From the NCBI GenBank assembly GCA_002360945.1, contig DERO01000006.1, positions 248,001 through 312,000 of the forward strand: a DNA stretch of 64,000 nt. The letters are read 5' to 3'. The stretch comes from Leclercia adecarboxylata. Lineage in GTDB: Bacteria > Pseudomonadota > Gammaproteobacteria > Enterobacterales > Enterobacteriaceae. The notes under the pieces were generated by a model, which saw only the letters and a program-made list of their open reading frames with translations, searched no databases and had not been told where the DNA came from. A program made the translations under genes and the position numbers. Of the stretch, positions 7,411 through 15,648 are shown piece after piece. The first letter of the stretch is position 1. Every line of letters starts with the position of its first letter.

Positions 7411-7995
7411 ATGGATAAAACATCTAAAAATCAGATAGTCGATAGCGACATCGCACATTTATTACTTAAACACAGGAAAGCACGCAACTGGACTGTAACG
7501 GAGCTTGCTCTACGCTCAGGCGTGAGCCAGGCCATGATTAGCAAGGTTGAACGAGGCGCCTCCAGCCCCAGCGCTACTATACTTAGTCGTTTAGCCAACG
7601 CCATGAATATAACGCTATCTAAACTTTTTGCGGAGCTCGAGCAACATCAGAACTCACTGGTTCGTTTCGCTCATCAGCAGCAGCATTGGACAGATGAACA
7701 ATCTGGCATTACCCGCTGGTCACTGTCCCCGGCGGGCGCATGCCCGGAACTGATAAAAGTTGAAATCCCTGCAATGGGTCAACTTACGATACCTGCCTCT
7801 GCTAATGAGCACCTTTCCGGGCAAACACTGTGGATGGTGACGGGCAGCCTTGATTTTAAGGTTAATCATCAGACCCATCATCTACAAGCGGGTGACTGTC
7901 TTGCTCTTACCTTTGCAAGCGAGTACCAAATGAACAACCCTGATAGCGAGCAGAATTGTTCTTACATCGTTGCTTTTAGCCAAAAAAATTCATGA
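7411..7995 (+). CDS. XRE-family regulator with C-terminal cupin
   Basis: A 194-residue DNA-binding protein. Residues about 14-72 form an HTH_3 domain (WTVTELALRSGVSQAMISKVERGASSPSATILSRLANAM). The rest is a single-stranded beta-helix cupin with SGQTLWMVTGSLDFKVNHQTHHLQAGDCLALTF, a likely ligand-sensing domain. This architecture is common in small-molecule-responsive repressors such as PuuR-like proteins. The gene converges with a GNAT acetyltransferase whose promoter region carries repeated TTCACTATAGT-like elements. Regulation of that neighbour is a guess. The DNA here is AT-richer than the core genes around it. Confidence 0.88.
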   Translation: MDKTSKNQIVDSDIAHLLLKHRKARNWTVTELALRSGVSQAMISKVERGASSPSATILSRLANAMNITLSKLFAELEQHQNSLVRFAHQQQHWTDEQSGITRWSLSPAGACPELIKVEIPAMGQLTIPASANEHLSGQTLWMVTGSLDFKVNHQTHHLQAGDCLALTFASEYQMNNPDSEQNCSYIVAFSQKNS

Positions 7996-8006
7996 TATTA
8001 TTCCTG

Positions 8007-8459
8007 TCAAACGGTTACCCCCCCTTTCCCTTTATTCAGATGCAACAGAGGATACGGCCTTCCCTGACCATCCCGTTCGGAACGCCCTGAAATCTGAAAC
8101 CCCATATGATGATAAAACCCGACAGCTTGCTGGTTTTGTTCATTTACATCGACGCTTAGATCTGGATGTAGCGCCAGTGCATGTGAAATCAACCGCTTGC
8201 CGACGCCAAGTCCGCGAGCAGCAGCATCTACAAACAGTGTCTCCAGATGACCATCATGCAAAAACATAAATCCTAGTGGTTGGTCATCCTGATTAATTGC
8301 AACCCATACAGGGGTTTCTGAAAAAAAGCCGACAACTTCTTTTTCGATCTCTTGTCGATCGTGGGCTGTCAGAAAATCGTGCGTGGCATCTACAGAATTT
8401 TTCCAAATCTGAATAATTTCTGATGCTTCAGAAAGCCGTGACATTCTGATTTTTAACAT
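8007..8459 (-). CDS. YjaB-like GNAT N-acetyltransferase
   Basis: A 150-residue acyl-CoA-dependent acetyltransferase. It follows E. coli YjaB along its length: SVDATHDFL near the N-terminus, VWVAINQDDQPLGFMFL, and the acetyl-CoA binding loop ARGLGVGKRL (R/Q-x-x-G-x-G/A). VNEQNQQAVGFYHHMGF and the end SERDGQGRPYPLLHL complete the match. Substrate unknown. It converges on the XRE-cupin regulator with an 11-base gap. The ATG is preceded by AAGGAATAAA. It is probably not the chromosomal yjaB orthologue, since its neighbourhood is quite different. Confidence 0.88.
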   Translation of the reverse strand: MLKIRMSRLSEASEIIQIWKNSVDATHDFLTAHDRQEIEKEVVGFFSETPVWVAINQDDQPLGFMFLHDGHLETLFVDAAARGLGVGKRLISHALALHPDLSVDVNEQNQQAVGFYHHMGFQISGRSERDGQGRPYPLLHLNKGKGGVTV

Positions 8460-8519
8460 TTTTATTCCTTAAACTGGTCATTACTCTTTGTATCCACATA
8501 CAAAATCAGCTCACTAAAA

Positions 8520-8551
8520 TTTACTATAGTGAAAATAAATTCACAATAGTG
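8520..8551 (-). promoter_or_regulatory. Repeated operator-like elements upstream of the GNAT gene
   Basis: TTTACTATAGTGAA (8520-8533) is a near-perfect palindrome, and TTCACAATAGTG (8540-8551) repeats one arm six bases later. They lie 60-90 bases upstream of the acetyltransferase start and include a TATAGT -10-like core. A repressor site is likely; the neighbouring XRE-cupin protein is one candidate. Confidence 0.4.
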
Positions 8552-8646
8552 TCATTGATATCATGTCATTCCCTTCTTCAGGAGAAGAGTCTTCCAGAAA
8601 GGGCCTGTCGGGGGCGTTGCGCTTGCCCGGCCTACCAACATTCCCC

Positions 8647-9531
8647 TCAGATTTTCAGCGTGTCAATCACCGCTCTCAGGGCAGGAGATACATTGCGGTG
8701 CGGATAATAAAGAAACAACCCGTCCATCCGCAGGCTGTAGCGCTGCAACACCCGGATCAGCGTCCCGCGCGCCAGATCGTCCGCCACCAGTTCGACCGGC
8801 ACATAGGCCAGCCCCAGTCCCAGCCGGGCGGCTTCGGCTTCCATATAGCTGTCCGACAACGCCCACTGCCCCTCGGGGCGATGGGTGATGCTTTTGCCAT
8901 CCTGAATCAGCTCCCAGTGGTAGAGGCTACCGTCGGCAAACTGGTAGGCAATGCAGGGATGGGCTGCTAAATCCGCTGGTGTCTGGGGAAAACCGTAGCG
9001 GCGCAAATGTTCGGGCGTGCCGACCACCGCCATCTCCATGTCGGGCGTGATGCGTACCGCGACCATTCCCTGCCCCACCTCCGGGCCCAGCCGGATACCG
9101 GCATCGAACCGCTCGGCGATGATGTCGACGAAGCGACTCTCGTTCATCAACTCCAGCCGGATATCCGGGTAGCGCTGTTTAAATATCGCCAGCTTTGGCA
9201 AGAGACATTTATCGATAGCGTGCTGGCTGGCATTGATGCGCACCGTGCCGGAGGGCGTCTGGCGATAATGCGCCAGGGTGGCAAGCCCGCTATCCAGGGC
9301 ATCAAACCCGGACTCGGTAGTCTGGTAAAGCTGCTCCCCCGCCTGTGTCAACGACAGCCTGCGAGTAGTGCGCACCAGCAGCTGCACGCCCAACCGTTCT
9401 TCGAGGTCGCGCACCGAGCGGCTGATCCCCGACTGAGCCACCCCCAGCCGCTGCGCGGCGGCAGTGAAGCTGCCCTCCCGCGCCACCTGCATAAACAGGT
9501 ACAGCTCGTTATAGTTTTCCCGCTTCGCCAT
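8647..9531 (-). CDS. LysR-family transcriptional regulator
   Basis: A 294-residue LysR protein. The start MAKRENYNELYLFMQVA was chosen over an upstream in-frame ATG because AGGAGAG precedes it. The HTH (GSFTAAAQRLGVAQSGISRSVRDLEERLGVQLLVRTTR) occupies residues about 14-60. The effector domain begins with GTVRINASQHAIDKCLLPKL. It resembles the LysR group that controls adjacent oxidoreductases or hydrolases. It is divergent from a secreted dienelactone-hydrolase-like gene. The shared intergenic region contains a 23-base inverted repeat that is very probably its operator. Confidence 0.9.
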   Translation of the reverse strand: MAKRENYNELYLFMQVAREGSFTAAAQRLGVAQSGISRSVRDLEERLGVQLLVRTTRRLSLTQAGEQLYQTTESGFDALDSGLATLAHYRQTPSGTVRINASQHAIDKCLLPKLAIFKQRYPDIRLELMNESRFVDIIAERFDAGIRLGPEVGQGMVAVRITPDMEMAVVGTPEHLRRYGFPQTPADLAAHPCIAYQFADGSLYHWELIQDGKSITHRPEGQWALSDSYMEAEAARLGLGLAYVPVELVADDLARGTLIRVLQRYSLRMDGLFLYYPHRNVSPALRAVIDTLKI

Positions 9532-9549
9532 CGCCCTCTCTCCTGACCA

Positions 9550-9572
9550 ATTCATAACAATATGTTATGAAT
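9550..9572. promoter_or_regulatory. LysR operator candidate
   Basis: Perfect 10-base arms ATTCATAACA / TGTTATGAAT around a central ATA lie between the divergent LysR and hydrolase genes. The core TAACAATATGTTA fits the LysR T-N11-A pattern. The arm nearest the regulator is 19 bases from its ATG, suggesting autorepression as well as control of the hydrolase. Confidence 0.7.
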
Positions 9573-9654
9573 CCTAGCAGTTTTCGCCCTCTAATCAGCA
9601 CTATTTCTGCTAACTATACTGAGCTCCACACAACAACACAGCCCGGTGCCTCTT

Positions 9655-10782
9655 ATGAAAACACTTGCCCGAAAAATGACAGTCGCGATGCTGCTGTGCA
9701 CATCCTTAAGTGGAGTTACGACAATGAGTTACGCAGATACCACCAATCCGAACGCGCCCGTTTCGATGATCGCGAAATGGGATAAAACCTTCGCCGAGAG
9801 TGACAAAGTCGATCACCGTAAGGTCTCCTTCCCGAACCGCTACGGGATCACCTTAGTGGCCGATCTTTACCTGCCGAAAGACCGGGGGGACCGCAAGCTG
9901 GCGGCCATTGCGGTAAGCGGACCGTTTGGTGCAGTGAAAGAGCAGTCCAGCGGCCTCTATGCCCAGACCCTGGCTGAACAGGGCTTTATCACCCTGGCGT
10001 TCGACCCCTCTTACACCGGCGAAAGTGGCGGCCAGCCGCGTAACGTCGCCTCTCCGGACATCAACACCGAGGACTTTAGCGCGGCGGTAGATTTCCTGGG
10101 CTTACAGAAAGAGGTCGATCGTAATCGCATCGGCATCCTCGGCATCTGCGGCTGGGGTGGAATGGCGCTGAATGCGGCGTCCATGGACACCCGCGTGAAA
10201 GCGGTCGCCACCAGCGTGATGTACGACATGAGCCGGGCGATGGGCCACGGCGTGGGCGATGGCAAAGATCGCTACTCTGCGGCCGATCGCCATGCCGTCC
10301 TGCAGTATCTGAACGAGCAGCGCTGGAAGGATGCTGAAAACGGCACCTTCGCCCACGGCGGCCACGATATTAATGTCGACCAGAACGGCAAAGTGAGCGC
10401 GGCGGATCGTATTCTGCCGGAGGCGTTGCCAGCCGATCCGCATCCGGTGCTGAAAGAGTTCTTTGATTACTATCGGGTGCCGCGCGGTTTCCACGAGCGT
10501 TCCGTGAACTCTACCGGGGCATGGACCGCGACGATGCCGCTGTCGTTTATGAATATGCCGCTGCTGAGCTACGCCAAAGAGATCGAAATCCCGACGCTGA
10601 TCGTCACCGGTGAAAAGGCGCACTCACGCTATTTTGCTGAAGATGCGTACAACGCCGTCGGCAGCAAACAGAAAGAGCTGGTGATTGTCCCGGGCGCTAA
10701 CCATGTCGATCTGTACGACAACGTCGCCGGTAAAATCCCGTTTGCGCAGTTCGGGCAGTTCTTCAAAACCAACCTGAAGTAA
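9655..10782 (+). CDS. Exported alpha/beta hydrolase, dienelactone-hydrolase type
   Basis: A 375-residue alpha/beta hydrolase with a signal peptide (MKTLARKMTVAMLLCTSLSGVTTMSYA), so periplasmic. The nucleophile elbow is GICGWGG, with cysteine in place of serine as in dienelactone hydrolases. The oxyanion-side segment AVSGPFGAVKEQSSGLYAQTLAEQGF precedes it. Catalytic Asp/His are probably in the TLIVTGEKAHSR and PGANHVDLYDN regions. Substrate unknown. A GTG nine bases upstream is a possible alternative start. It is divergent from a LysR gene, and an intrinsic terminator follows before the MFS gene. A paralogue with its own LysR lies at 16448-17470. Confidence 0.85.
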   Translation: MKTLARKMTVAMLLCTSLSGVTTMSYADTTNPNAPVSMIAKWDKTFAESDKVDHRKVSFPNRYGITLVADLYLPKDRGDRKLAAIAVSGPFGAVKEQSSGLYAQTLAEQGFITLAFDPSYTGESGGQPRNVASPDINTEDFSAAVDFLGLQKEVDRNRIGILGICGWGGMALNAASMDTRVKAVATSVMYDMSRAMGHGVGDGKDRYSAADRHAVLQYLNEQRWKDAENGTFAHGGHDINVDQNGKVSAADRILPEALPADPHPVLKEFFDYYRVPRGFHERSVNSTGAWTATMPLSFMNMPLLSYAKEIEIPTLIVTGEKAHSRYFAEDAYNAVGSKQKELVIVPGANHVDLYDNVAGKIPFAQFGQFFKTNLK

Positions 10783-10790
10783 TCCTCTCC

Positions 10791-10821
10791 GCCACCTGCC
10801 CCGGCAGGTGGCGCTGTTTTT
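10791..10821 (+). terminator. Intrinsic terminator after the hydrolase gene
   Basis: Perfect 10-base stem GCCACCTGCC / GGCAGGTGGC with a CC loop, then GCTGTTTTT. It sits nine bases after the hydrolase stop, so the MFS gene downstream probably has its own promoter or relies on read-through. Confidence 0.88.
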
Positions 10822-10841
10822 CCCCTTCGTGAAATCTGACT

Positions 10842-12026
10842 ATGTCCACACTGAACCAAACCACCCAGAGTAAAGAACGCGCGTACTGGGGCGGTATTTT
10901 CGCCATGACCCTTTGCGTATTTGTCCTGATTGCATCGGAGTTTATGCCGGTCAGTCTGCTGACCCCCATTGCCGGTGATTTGGGCGTCACCGAGGGCCTG
11001 GCCGGCCAGGGGATTGCCATCTCCGGCGCGCTGGCGGTCCTGACCAGCCTGAGCCTTTCCCCTATTGCCGGGAATATGAATCGTAAAACCCTCCTGCTGG
11101 GTATGACGATGTTGATGGCAGTGTCGGGGCTGATTATTGCTTTTGCGTCCAGCTACCTGGTCTATATGGCCGGGCGCGCCCTGATTGGCATTGCCATCGG
11201 CGGATTCTGGTCGATGTCCGCGGTGACGGCCATGCGCCTTGTGCCGCAGCATCAGGTCGCCCGCGCGCTGGCAATTTTCAACGGTGGTAATGCCCTGGCG
11301 ACGGTGGTCGCCGCCCCGCTCGGCAGCTATCTCGGGGCGACTATCGGCTGGCGCGGGGCCTTCCTGTGCCTGGTTCCGGTGGCGATCGCGGCGATGATAT
11401 GGCAGTGGTGTAGCCTGCCCGACATGAAAGGCAACAAAAACCAGACCGCAGGCGGAACCGTTTTTCGCCTGTTCCATCTGCCTGTAGTTTCCGTCGGTCT
11501 GCTGGCCTGCGGCCTGTTTTTTATGGGCCAGTTTGCGCTGTTCACCTACGTGCGCCCGTTCCTCGAGACCGTCACCCACGTCAGCGCCTCGGGTCTATCG
11601 CTGATCCTGCTCACCATCGGCGTGGCGGGTTTTGTTGGCACGCTGATCGTCGCCCTTTTCCTGAACGCCCGGTTATACCTGACGCTCATGGCGATTCCAT
11701 TCCTGATGGCCGCCATCGCCGGGCTGTTAATCCTGACCGGGCACAGCATCTGGATCGTTGCCCTGCTACTGGGATTCTGGGGTCTGCTGGCCACCGCAGC
11801 ACCGACGGGATGGTGGACGTGGATCGCCCGTACCCTGCCCGATGATGCAGAGGCCGGCGGCGGGCTGATGGTAGCGGTGATCCAGCTCTCGATTGCACTG
11901 GGCTCGACGGCGGGCGGCATGGTGTTTGATAACTTCGGCTGGCAGAGCACGTTTGCGATGAGCGGGCTTTTACTGCTGAGCGCGGTGGCGCTAACCTGGT
12001 GTACTTCGCGCAAGAGCGCGACGTAA
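10842..12026 (+). CDS. MFS drug/nucleoside efflux transporter, NepI-like
   Basis: A 394-residue inner-membrane transporter with twelve predicted hydrophobic segments. It follows E. coli NepI in several blocks: EFMPVSLLTPIAGDLGVTEG near the N-terminus, GRALIGIAIGGFWSMSAVTAMRLVP at the end of the first bundle, GQFALFTYVRPFL in the middle, and PTGWWTWIARTLPDDAEAGG in the second half. NepI exports purine ribonucleosides; the sequence here is divergent enough that the substrate is open. It lies behind the hydrolase and LysR genes, which could share an inducer. It converges with the hydrolase at 12040 over a 13-base gap. Confidence 0.87.
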   Translation: MSTLNQTTQSKERAYWGGIFAMTLCVFVLIASEFMPVSLLTPIAGDLGVTEGLAGQGIAISGALAVLTSLSLSPIAGNMNRKTLLLGMTMLMAVSGLIIAFASSYLVYMAGRALIGIAIGGFWSMSAVTAMRLVPQHQVARALAIFNGGNALATVVAAPLGSYLGATIGWRGAFLCLVPVAIAAMIWQWCSLPDMKGNKNQTAGGTVFRLFHLPVVSVGLLACGLFFMGQFALFTYVRPFLETVTHVSASGLSLILLTIGVAGFVGTLIVALFLNARLYLTLMAIPFLMAAIAGLLILTGHSIWIVALLLGFWGLLATAAPTGWWTWIARTLPDDAEAGGGLMVAVIQLSIALGSTAGGMVFDNFGWQSTFAMSGLLLLSAVALTWCTSRKSAT

Positions 12027-12039
12027 AGTCGCTCGTCGT

Positions 12040-12897
12040 TCAATCCGCGCACTGACTTTCGAGCCATTGCCCAACGATGGGCCATAATTTCTCCGCGCAT
12101 CGCGCACGAAAGAAGCCCATATGACCAATGGCCGGAATACCAAAATCGGCGCGCCGTATCTCAAGGCGTTCAATTTTTGCGTTTTGCACGGGCGCCATCA
12201 GCCGCGCGATGGCCTCTGGGTTAGCCCAGGGGTCGTCATCAAACCCCATGACCAGCACGGGTAACGTTATCTGACTTGCCCGCTGGCGTGCGTTCCAGTC
12301 TGGATCGTCGTAGAAATAACCCGGCAACGCGCTCCAGCGCCCCCACTGGAGCATCACAGGCGCGGGTAAATCTTCTCCCAGCCCCAGGCGTCGGGCGGGC
12401 ATGTACCCGAAGATACGGCAAAGTACCGGGGCCAGAACACGCAATAAGCACCAGACGCGCACCTTTTCTGTCGTTTGTTTTATGGTGCTCGTCACACCGG
12501 CATGTGAGGCCACAATGACCGCTGCCTGCAGGGCATGGGTGGCTGTTGAAAGCAGAACGGCATGCCCGCCTACGCTGTGCCCTACCGCCAGCAGATGACG
12601 TTCGGGGAAATGCGCTTTAGCCCAGGCAGTGATGCATCCGACGTCATGCTCGATCCAGTCTGACATTGAAACACTGTAGCTGCGGACCTTCCCGGACTTC
12701 GAAAGGCCGGTGCCACGATAATCGTAAGTGAGAACGCTGAATCCTTTGTTAAAAAGGTACTCTGCGAAGCCCTTATAAAATGCCTGCACCACCGCCGTTG
12801 CCGGGTGAAGGATAACCATCGCTTTGGCATTGCTTCTTTCCCACATTGTGGCAGCCAGAAATCCGCCTTCATTTACGGGTATTATTATTGAATTCAT
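12040..12897 (-). CDS. Alpha/beta hydrolase (serine type)
   Basis: A 285-residue cytoplasmic alpha/beta hydrolase. The start MNSIIIPVNEGG was chosen because GAGG lies nine bases upstream, whereas the frame opens six codons earlier. The oxyanion region VILHPATAVVQAFYKGFAEYLFNKGF is followed by DYRGTGLSKSG and the nucleophile elbow GHSVGGH at about residues 110-116. The aspartate is likely in GFDDDPWANP and the histidine in AIGHMGFF. It resembles the YheT/KANL3-type esterases; the substrate is not evident. It converges with the MFS gene and is divergent from the GNAT gene at 13055. Confidence 0.85.
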   Translation of the reverse strand: MNSIIIPVNEGGFLAATMWERSNAKAMVILHPATAVVQAFYKGFAEYLFNKGFSVLTYDYRGTGLSKSGKVRSYSVSMSDWIEHDVGCITAWAKAHFPERHLLAVGHSVGGHAVLLSTATHALQAAVIVASHAGVTSTIKQTTEKVRVWCLLRVLAPVLCRIFGYMPARRLGLGEDLPAPVMLQWGRWSALPGYFYDDPDWNARQRASQITLPVLVMGFDDDPWANPEAIARLMAPVQNAKIERLEIRRADFGIPAIGHMGFFRARCAEKLWPIVGQWLESQCAD

Positions 12898-13054
12898 TCG
12901 TTGAGCCTCATTCATGTGGTCATACCAGTTGCATCTGAATTCAATGTAGCTTTAACCTGCTCAATTGGCGATTTTTTTGTCTGGAACAGGTTGTGTGGGG
13001 AGCTATGTTGTGTTTTTGATTATTGAGAAAGACCTGATGCAAGGAATAAAGTGA

Positions 13055-13567
13055 ATGACATTACACATGCGGCAAGCCATCCCGGCAGATGCCATGTTAC
13101 TCAATGAAATGGGTTACAGGATCTATCGCGCCCACTTTAAACATCTGTGGGTATCAGAATCGGAACTGAACCAGTTTTTAGCGGGTGAATATTCTCTGTC
13201 CGTACTTGAACAAAGTCTGCAAGACCGCAGGGTGTGTTGGTATGTAGCAGAGACCGATCGCCCGCTTGGTTTTGCGAAAGTGACCGATGAAAGCACAATC
13301 CCTGATACAGATATTTCAGGGACTCTGCTAAACAAGCTCTATTTTGATGCCCCTGAGACAGGTAAAGGCTATGGCCAGTTAATGTTTGAAACCATCAAAG
13401 CGCGTACCCGGGACACTGGTGCAAAATTTTTATGGCTGGAGGTGCTTGAGCAGAACGAACGCGCTTGCCATTTCTATAACAAACAGGGCATGGAGCATAT
13501 TAAAAGCACGCTTTTCACTACGGCTTCGCAACAGAGCGTCATCAGGATCATGGGAATATCTTTATAG
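13055..13567 (+). CDS. GNAT-family N-acetyltransferase
   Basis: A 170-residue GNAT enzyme. It begins MRQAIPADAMLLNEMGYRIY-like after a short leader and has WYVAETDRPLGFAKV as beta4. The acetyl-CoA loop is PETGKGYGQLMFETIK, at about residues 105-120. WLEVLEQNERACHFYNKQGM is the characteristic C-terminal motif. Members of this branch are often described as acetylating small amines or protein N-termini, but the substrate cannot be read from the sequence. It stands alone, followed by about 170 bases with no gene. The ribosome site AAGGAATAAAGTG is adequate. Confidence 0.85.
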   Translation: MTLHMRQAIPADAMLLNEMGYRIYRAHFKHLWVSESELNQFLAGEYSLSVLEQSLQDRRVCWYVAETDRPLGFAKVTDESTIPDTDISGTLLNKLYFDAPETGKGYGQLMFETIKARTRDTGAKFLWLEVLEQNERACHFYNKQGMEHIKSTLFTTASQQSVIRIMGISL

Positions 13568-13740
13568 CCTGATGGCTTTAGTCTGGCCTCTTCTGACTGG
13601 GCAGGAGTTTTGCAGACCCAGGCTCACGGGCGTCCTTATGGTTGATACCAGGTTTGCCCAATAAACAGCCCCTGTAATGAGAGATCAGAACTCTCTAAAG
13701 GGATGATTATGGGCAAGGATCTTATTAGGTGCGCGGCAGG

Positions 13741-14931
13741 TCACCCCGTTACTGACTGTTTTTTGGCGGAGTGGCTTCTGTTTATGCAAAACATCAGCAG
13801 AGCAGCACAACTGACTGACAACAACGGCACAAGCAAAGTTATTCTGAAACCAGCCAGTTGTGCCATCACACCGGCAGTGCCGTTACCCGCCATCATTCCC
13901 GTGCGCATCGCATTAGAATGAAATGCTGATGCGAAGCCGCTGCGTTCTGGCATCGCGTCCTGAATAAGAGATATACCCAGCCCGACAAAAATACCAAAGA
14001 ACAATCCGTTTAAAAGTTGCAACACAATCAGTTCAGTCATATTACTGACCAGTTGTAGCAGGCTGTAATAGACGGCAGCAAAGACAAACCAGACCATAAT
14101 CAGCGGCTCTTTACCTGTTTTTTCTGCAAGATGAGCAGCGGCAAGCATAACGGGAATTTCCATTATGGCGGTGGCTCCCAGAAGGAAACCGGGAAACGAG
14201 GCAGCCAGATTAAGCTCCTGCACCAGATACAGGGGCATAATGGTCAGGTACATATTATTTGATAGATTCGCCAGCATCATTACTGCACCTAACGCCCAAA
14301 CCACACCTGTGATACGAGCATTAACGGCGTTGTCTTTTTTTGTACTGCCTTTACCGGTTGTTTTTTTATCTTTTGAAAGCAGCAACTGACTGGCAAGTAT
14401 GGTCATACCTGAAAGCAGGGCTGAGGCCAGAAAATTAAAGGCAAATCCAAATCTGTCGGCGAAGACAAATGCCATGGCTGGTCCTGCAATCCAAACAATA
14501 GACACACCTGAACGCATTTGAGTATTCAGCCGCGTTGAGTTAAGCCCTGCCGTCAACGAATGTCTACGGATCATAGAAAGAAGTAGTGGAATAGAAGCAT
14601 TCCCCGGCCCCATGAGAAAAATGCCAATGAGCAGTGCCTCAAGAGGATGCTGGCAGAAAGTGAAAGCTATCCCCGCCAGAAACAGGGCCACAATGGAACA
14701 AATGAACAGACGCTTTTCCGAATATCCCTTGTCTACAAGTCCCCCCATGAACTGGCTAAAAAACAATCCTGACAAGGCAAAACCCAGGCTATAAAAGGTG
14801 ATAAATATCGGACTGGCATGTAATCCGTTGATTAAGAATAAACTCATTACAGGCAAAATGAATGCATATGAAATGGCGGTCATTACATTTATCAGGAACA
14901 ACCGCCCGGTAGTACCGGAAAATAAAGCCAT
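13741..14931 (-). CDS. MFS transporter, sugar-efflux (Set)-like
   Basis: A 396-residue twelve-segment MFS protein. GFLLGATAIMEIPVMLAAAHLAEKTGKEPL closely parallels the GFLMGTAAGLEIPAMILAGY block of SetA/SetB sugar exporters. GIFVGLGISLIQDAMPERSG is the Set-family C-terminal motif. The loop DKKTTGKGSTKKDN between the two bundles is lysine-rich. ATG at 14931 has GGGAG upstream; a TTG two codons earlier is an alternative. The DNA is AT-richer than the core. The substrate may be a sugar or glycoside-like drug; identity with setA/B/C is not claimed. Confidence 0.85.
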   Translation of the reverse strand: MALFSGTTGRLFLINVMTAISYAFILPVMSLFLINGLHASPIFITFYSLGFALSGLFFSQFMGGLVDKGYSEKRLFICSIVALFLAGIAFTFCQHPLEALLIGIFLMGPGNASIPLLLSMIRRHSLTAGLNSTRLNTQMRSGVSIVWIAGPAMAFVFADRFGFAFNFLASALLSGMTILASQLLLSKDKKTTGKGSTKKDNAVNARITGVVWALGAVMMLANLSNNMYLTIMPLYLVQELNLAASFPGFLLGATAIMEIPVMLAAAHLAEKTGKEPLIMVWFVFAAVYYSLLQLVSNMTELIVLQLLNGLFFGIFVGLGISLIQDAMPERSGFASAFHSNAMRTGMMAGNGTAGVMAQLAGFRITLLVPLLSVSCAALLMFCINRSHSAKKQSVTG

Positions 14932-15128
14932 GAACAATGCTCTCCCTCTAATTTAATCCTATGTTCTAAAATGGATAACTTATGAAGGCACAGCAATACA
15001 GTGCATTATTTATCTTATTCTGACCTGTATTAGTTTTTTTTATCAGAGCATAGTCATCAGTCTTGTGTCCTACAGCAGAGAAGCGGATGTTTTTTACCGT
15101 TTAGCTTTTAAGCGATCCGGGAGGACTC

Positions 15129-15188
15129 ATGAATACACTTTATCCTGTATCTTCCTCCCTTGATCGTCTTTTACATATAACTTTTTGA
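15129..15188 (+). CDS. Possible 19-residue small protein
   Basis: An ATG behind a strong GGGAGG ribosome site opens a 19-codon frame, MNTLYPVSSSLDRLLHITF. It sits in the otherwise empty 289-base gap between the Set-like gene and the 91-residue ORF, both of which run the other way. The only support is the ribosome site. It may be chance. Confidence 0.22.
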   Translation: MNTLYPVSSSLDRLLHITF

Positions 15189-15226
15189 TAATAGTTACTT
15201 ATCAGCCTCGACATTTACGCTGACGT

Positions 15227-15502
15227 TCAGCCTTTTTGCTTCCATCGCGAGCATTTTTTGTGCAACAGCCATATCGCCGCGTGGACGCGGTCTATCAGGT
15301 TCTGGATGAGAGTAACCATCAAAAAACGTTTATTAGCAGGAGAGAAATCAGTCATATCGATCCCGCTCTCCTGAAGCTGCTGATGGGCGGCTCTCTCTGT
15401 TTCCTCTACCATTTCAGCTGCTTTCTGATTCATATTGTCAATGTGCATAAAGACAATACGATTTATCATTTCTATCTGTTCTGGCGTGAAATTTTTTTCC
15501 AT
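15227..15502 (-). CDS. Hypothetical protein, 91 aa
   Basis: I do not recognise the family. A strong TAAGGAG ribosome site sits seven bases before the ATG, which supports real translation. The protein is helical and charged: MEKNFTPEQIEMINRIVFMH, then NMNQKAAEMVEETERAAHQQLQ, which looks amphipathic or coiled-coil-like. A segment with FLMVTLIQNLIDRVHAAIWLL and a basic tail KKCSRWKQKG follow. No signal peptide or membrane span is evident. AT content is above that of the neighbouring SDR gene, suggesting accessory origin with the Set-like gene. Confidence 0.6.
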   Translation of the reverse strand: MEKNFTPEQIEMINRIVFMHIDNMNQKAAEMVEETERAAHQQLQESGIDMTDFSPANKRFLMVTLIQNLIDRVHAAIWLLHKKCSRWKQKG

Positions 15503-15648
15503 ATTTACTCCTTATGAAGGTTAGAAACGCTAAATATCGGTCCTATTGCAACATATATAATAAATGAAGATACCACGACTTAAATAGTAAGACATTCTTA
15601 AGTTATCAATGACCAGAGCCGGCCGCAGGCATCTGGCCAGATGATGGC

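Noticed and set aside
8563..8970. 135-codon plus-strand frame at the LysR 3' end
   Set aside because: Shadow of the LysR gene; no ribosome site.
10629..11579. 316-codon minus-strand frame over the hydrolase end and MFS gene
   Set aside because: Crosses an intrinsic terminator and encodes a Gln/Arg/His-rich random-looking product; it is a shadow of the MFS gene.
13703..13921. 72-codon plus-strand frame after the GNAT gene
   Set aside because: Mostly antisense to the Set-like MFS gene; no coherent protein features.
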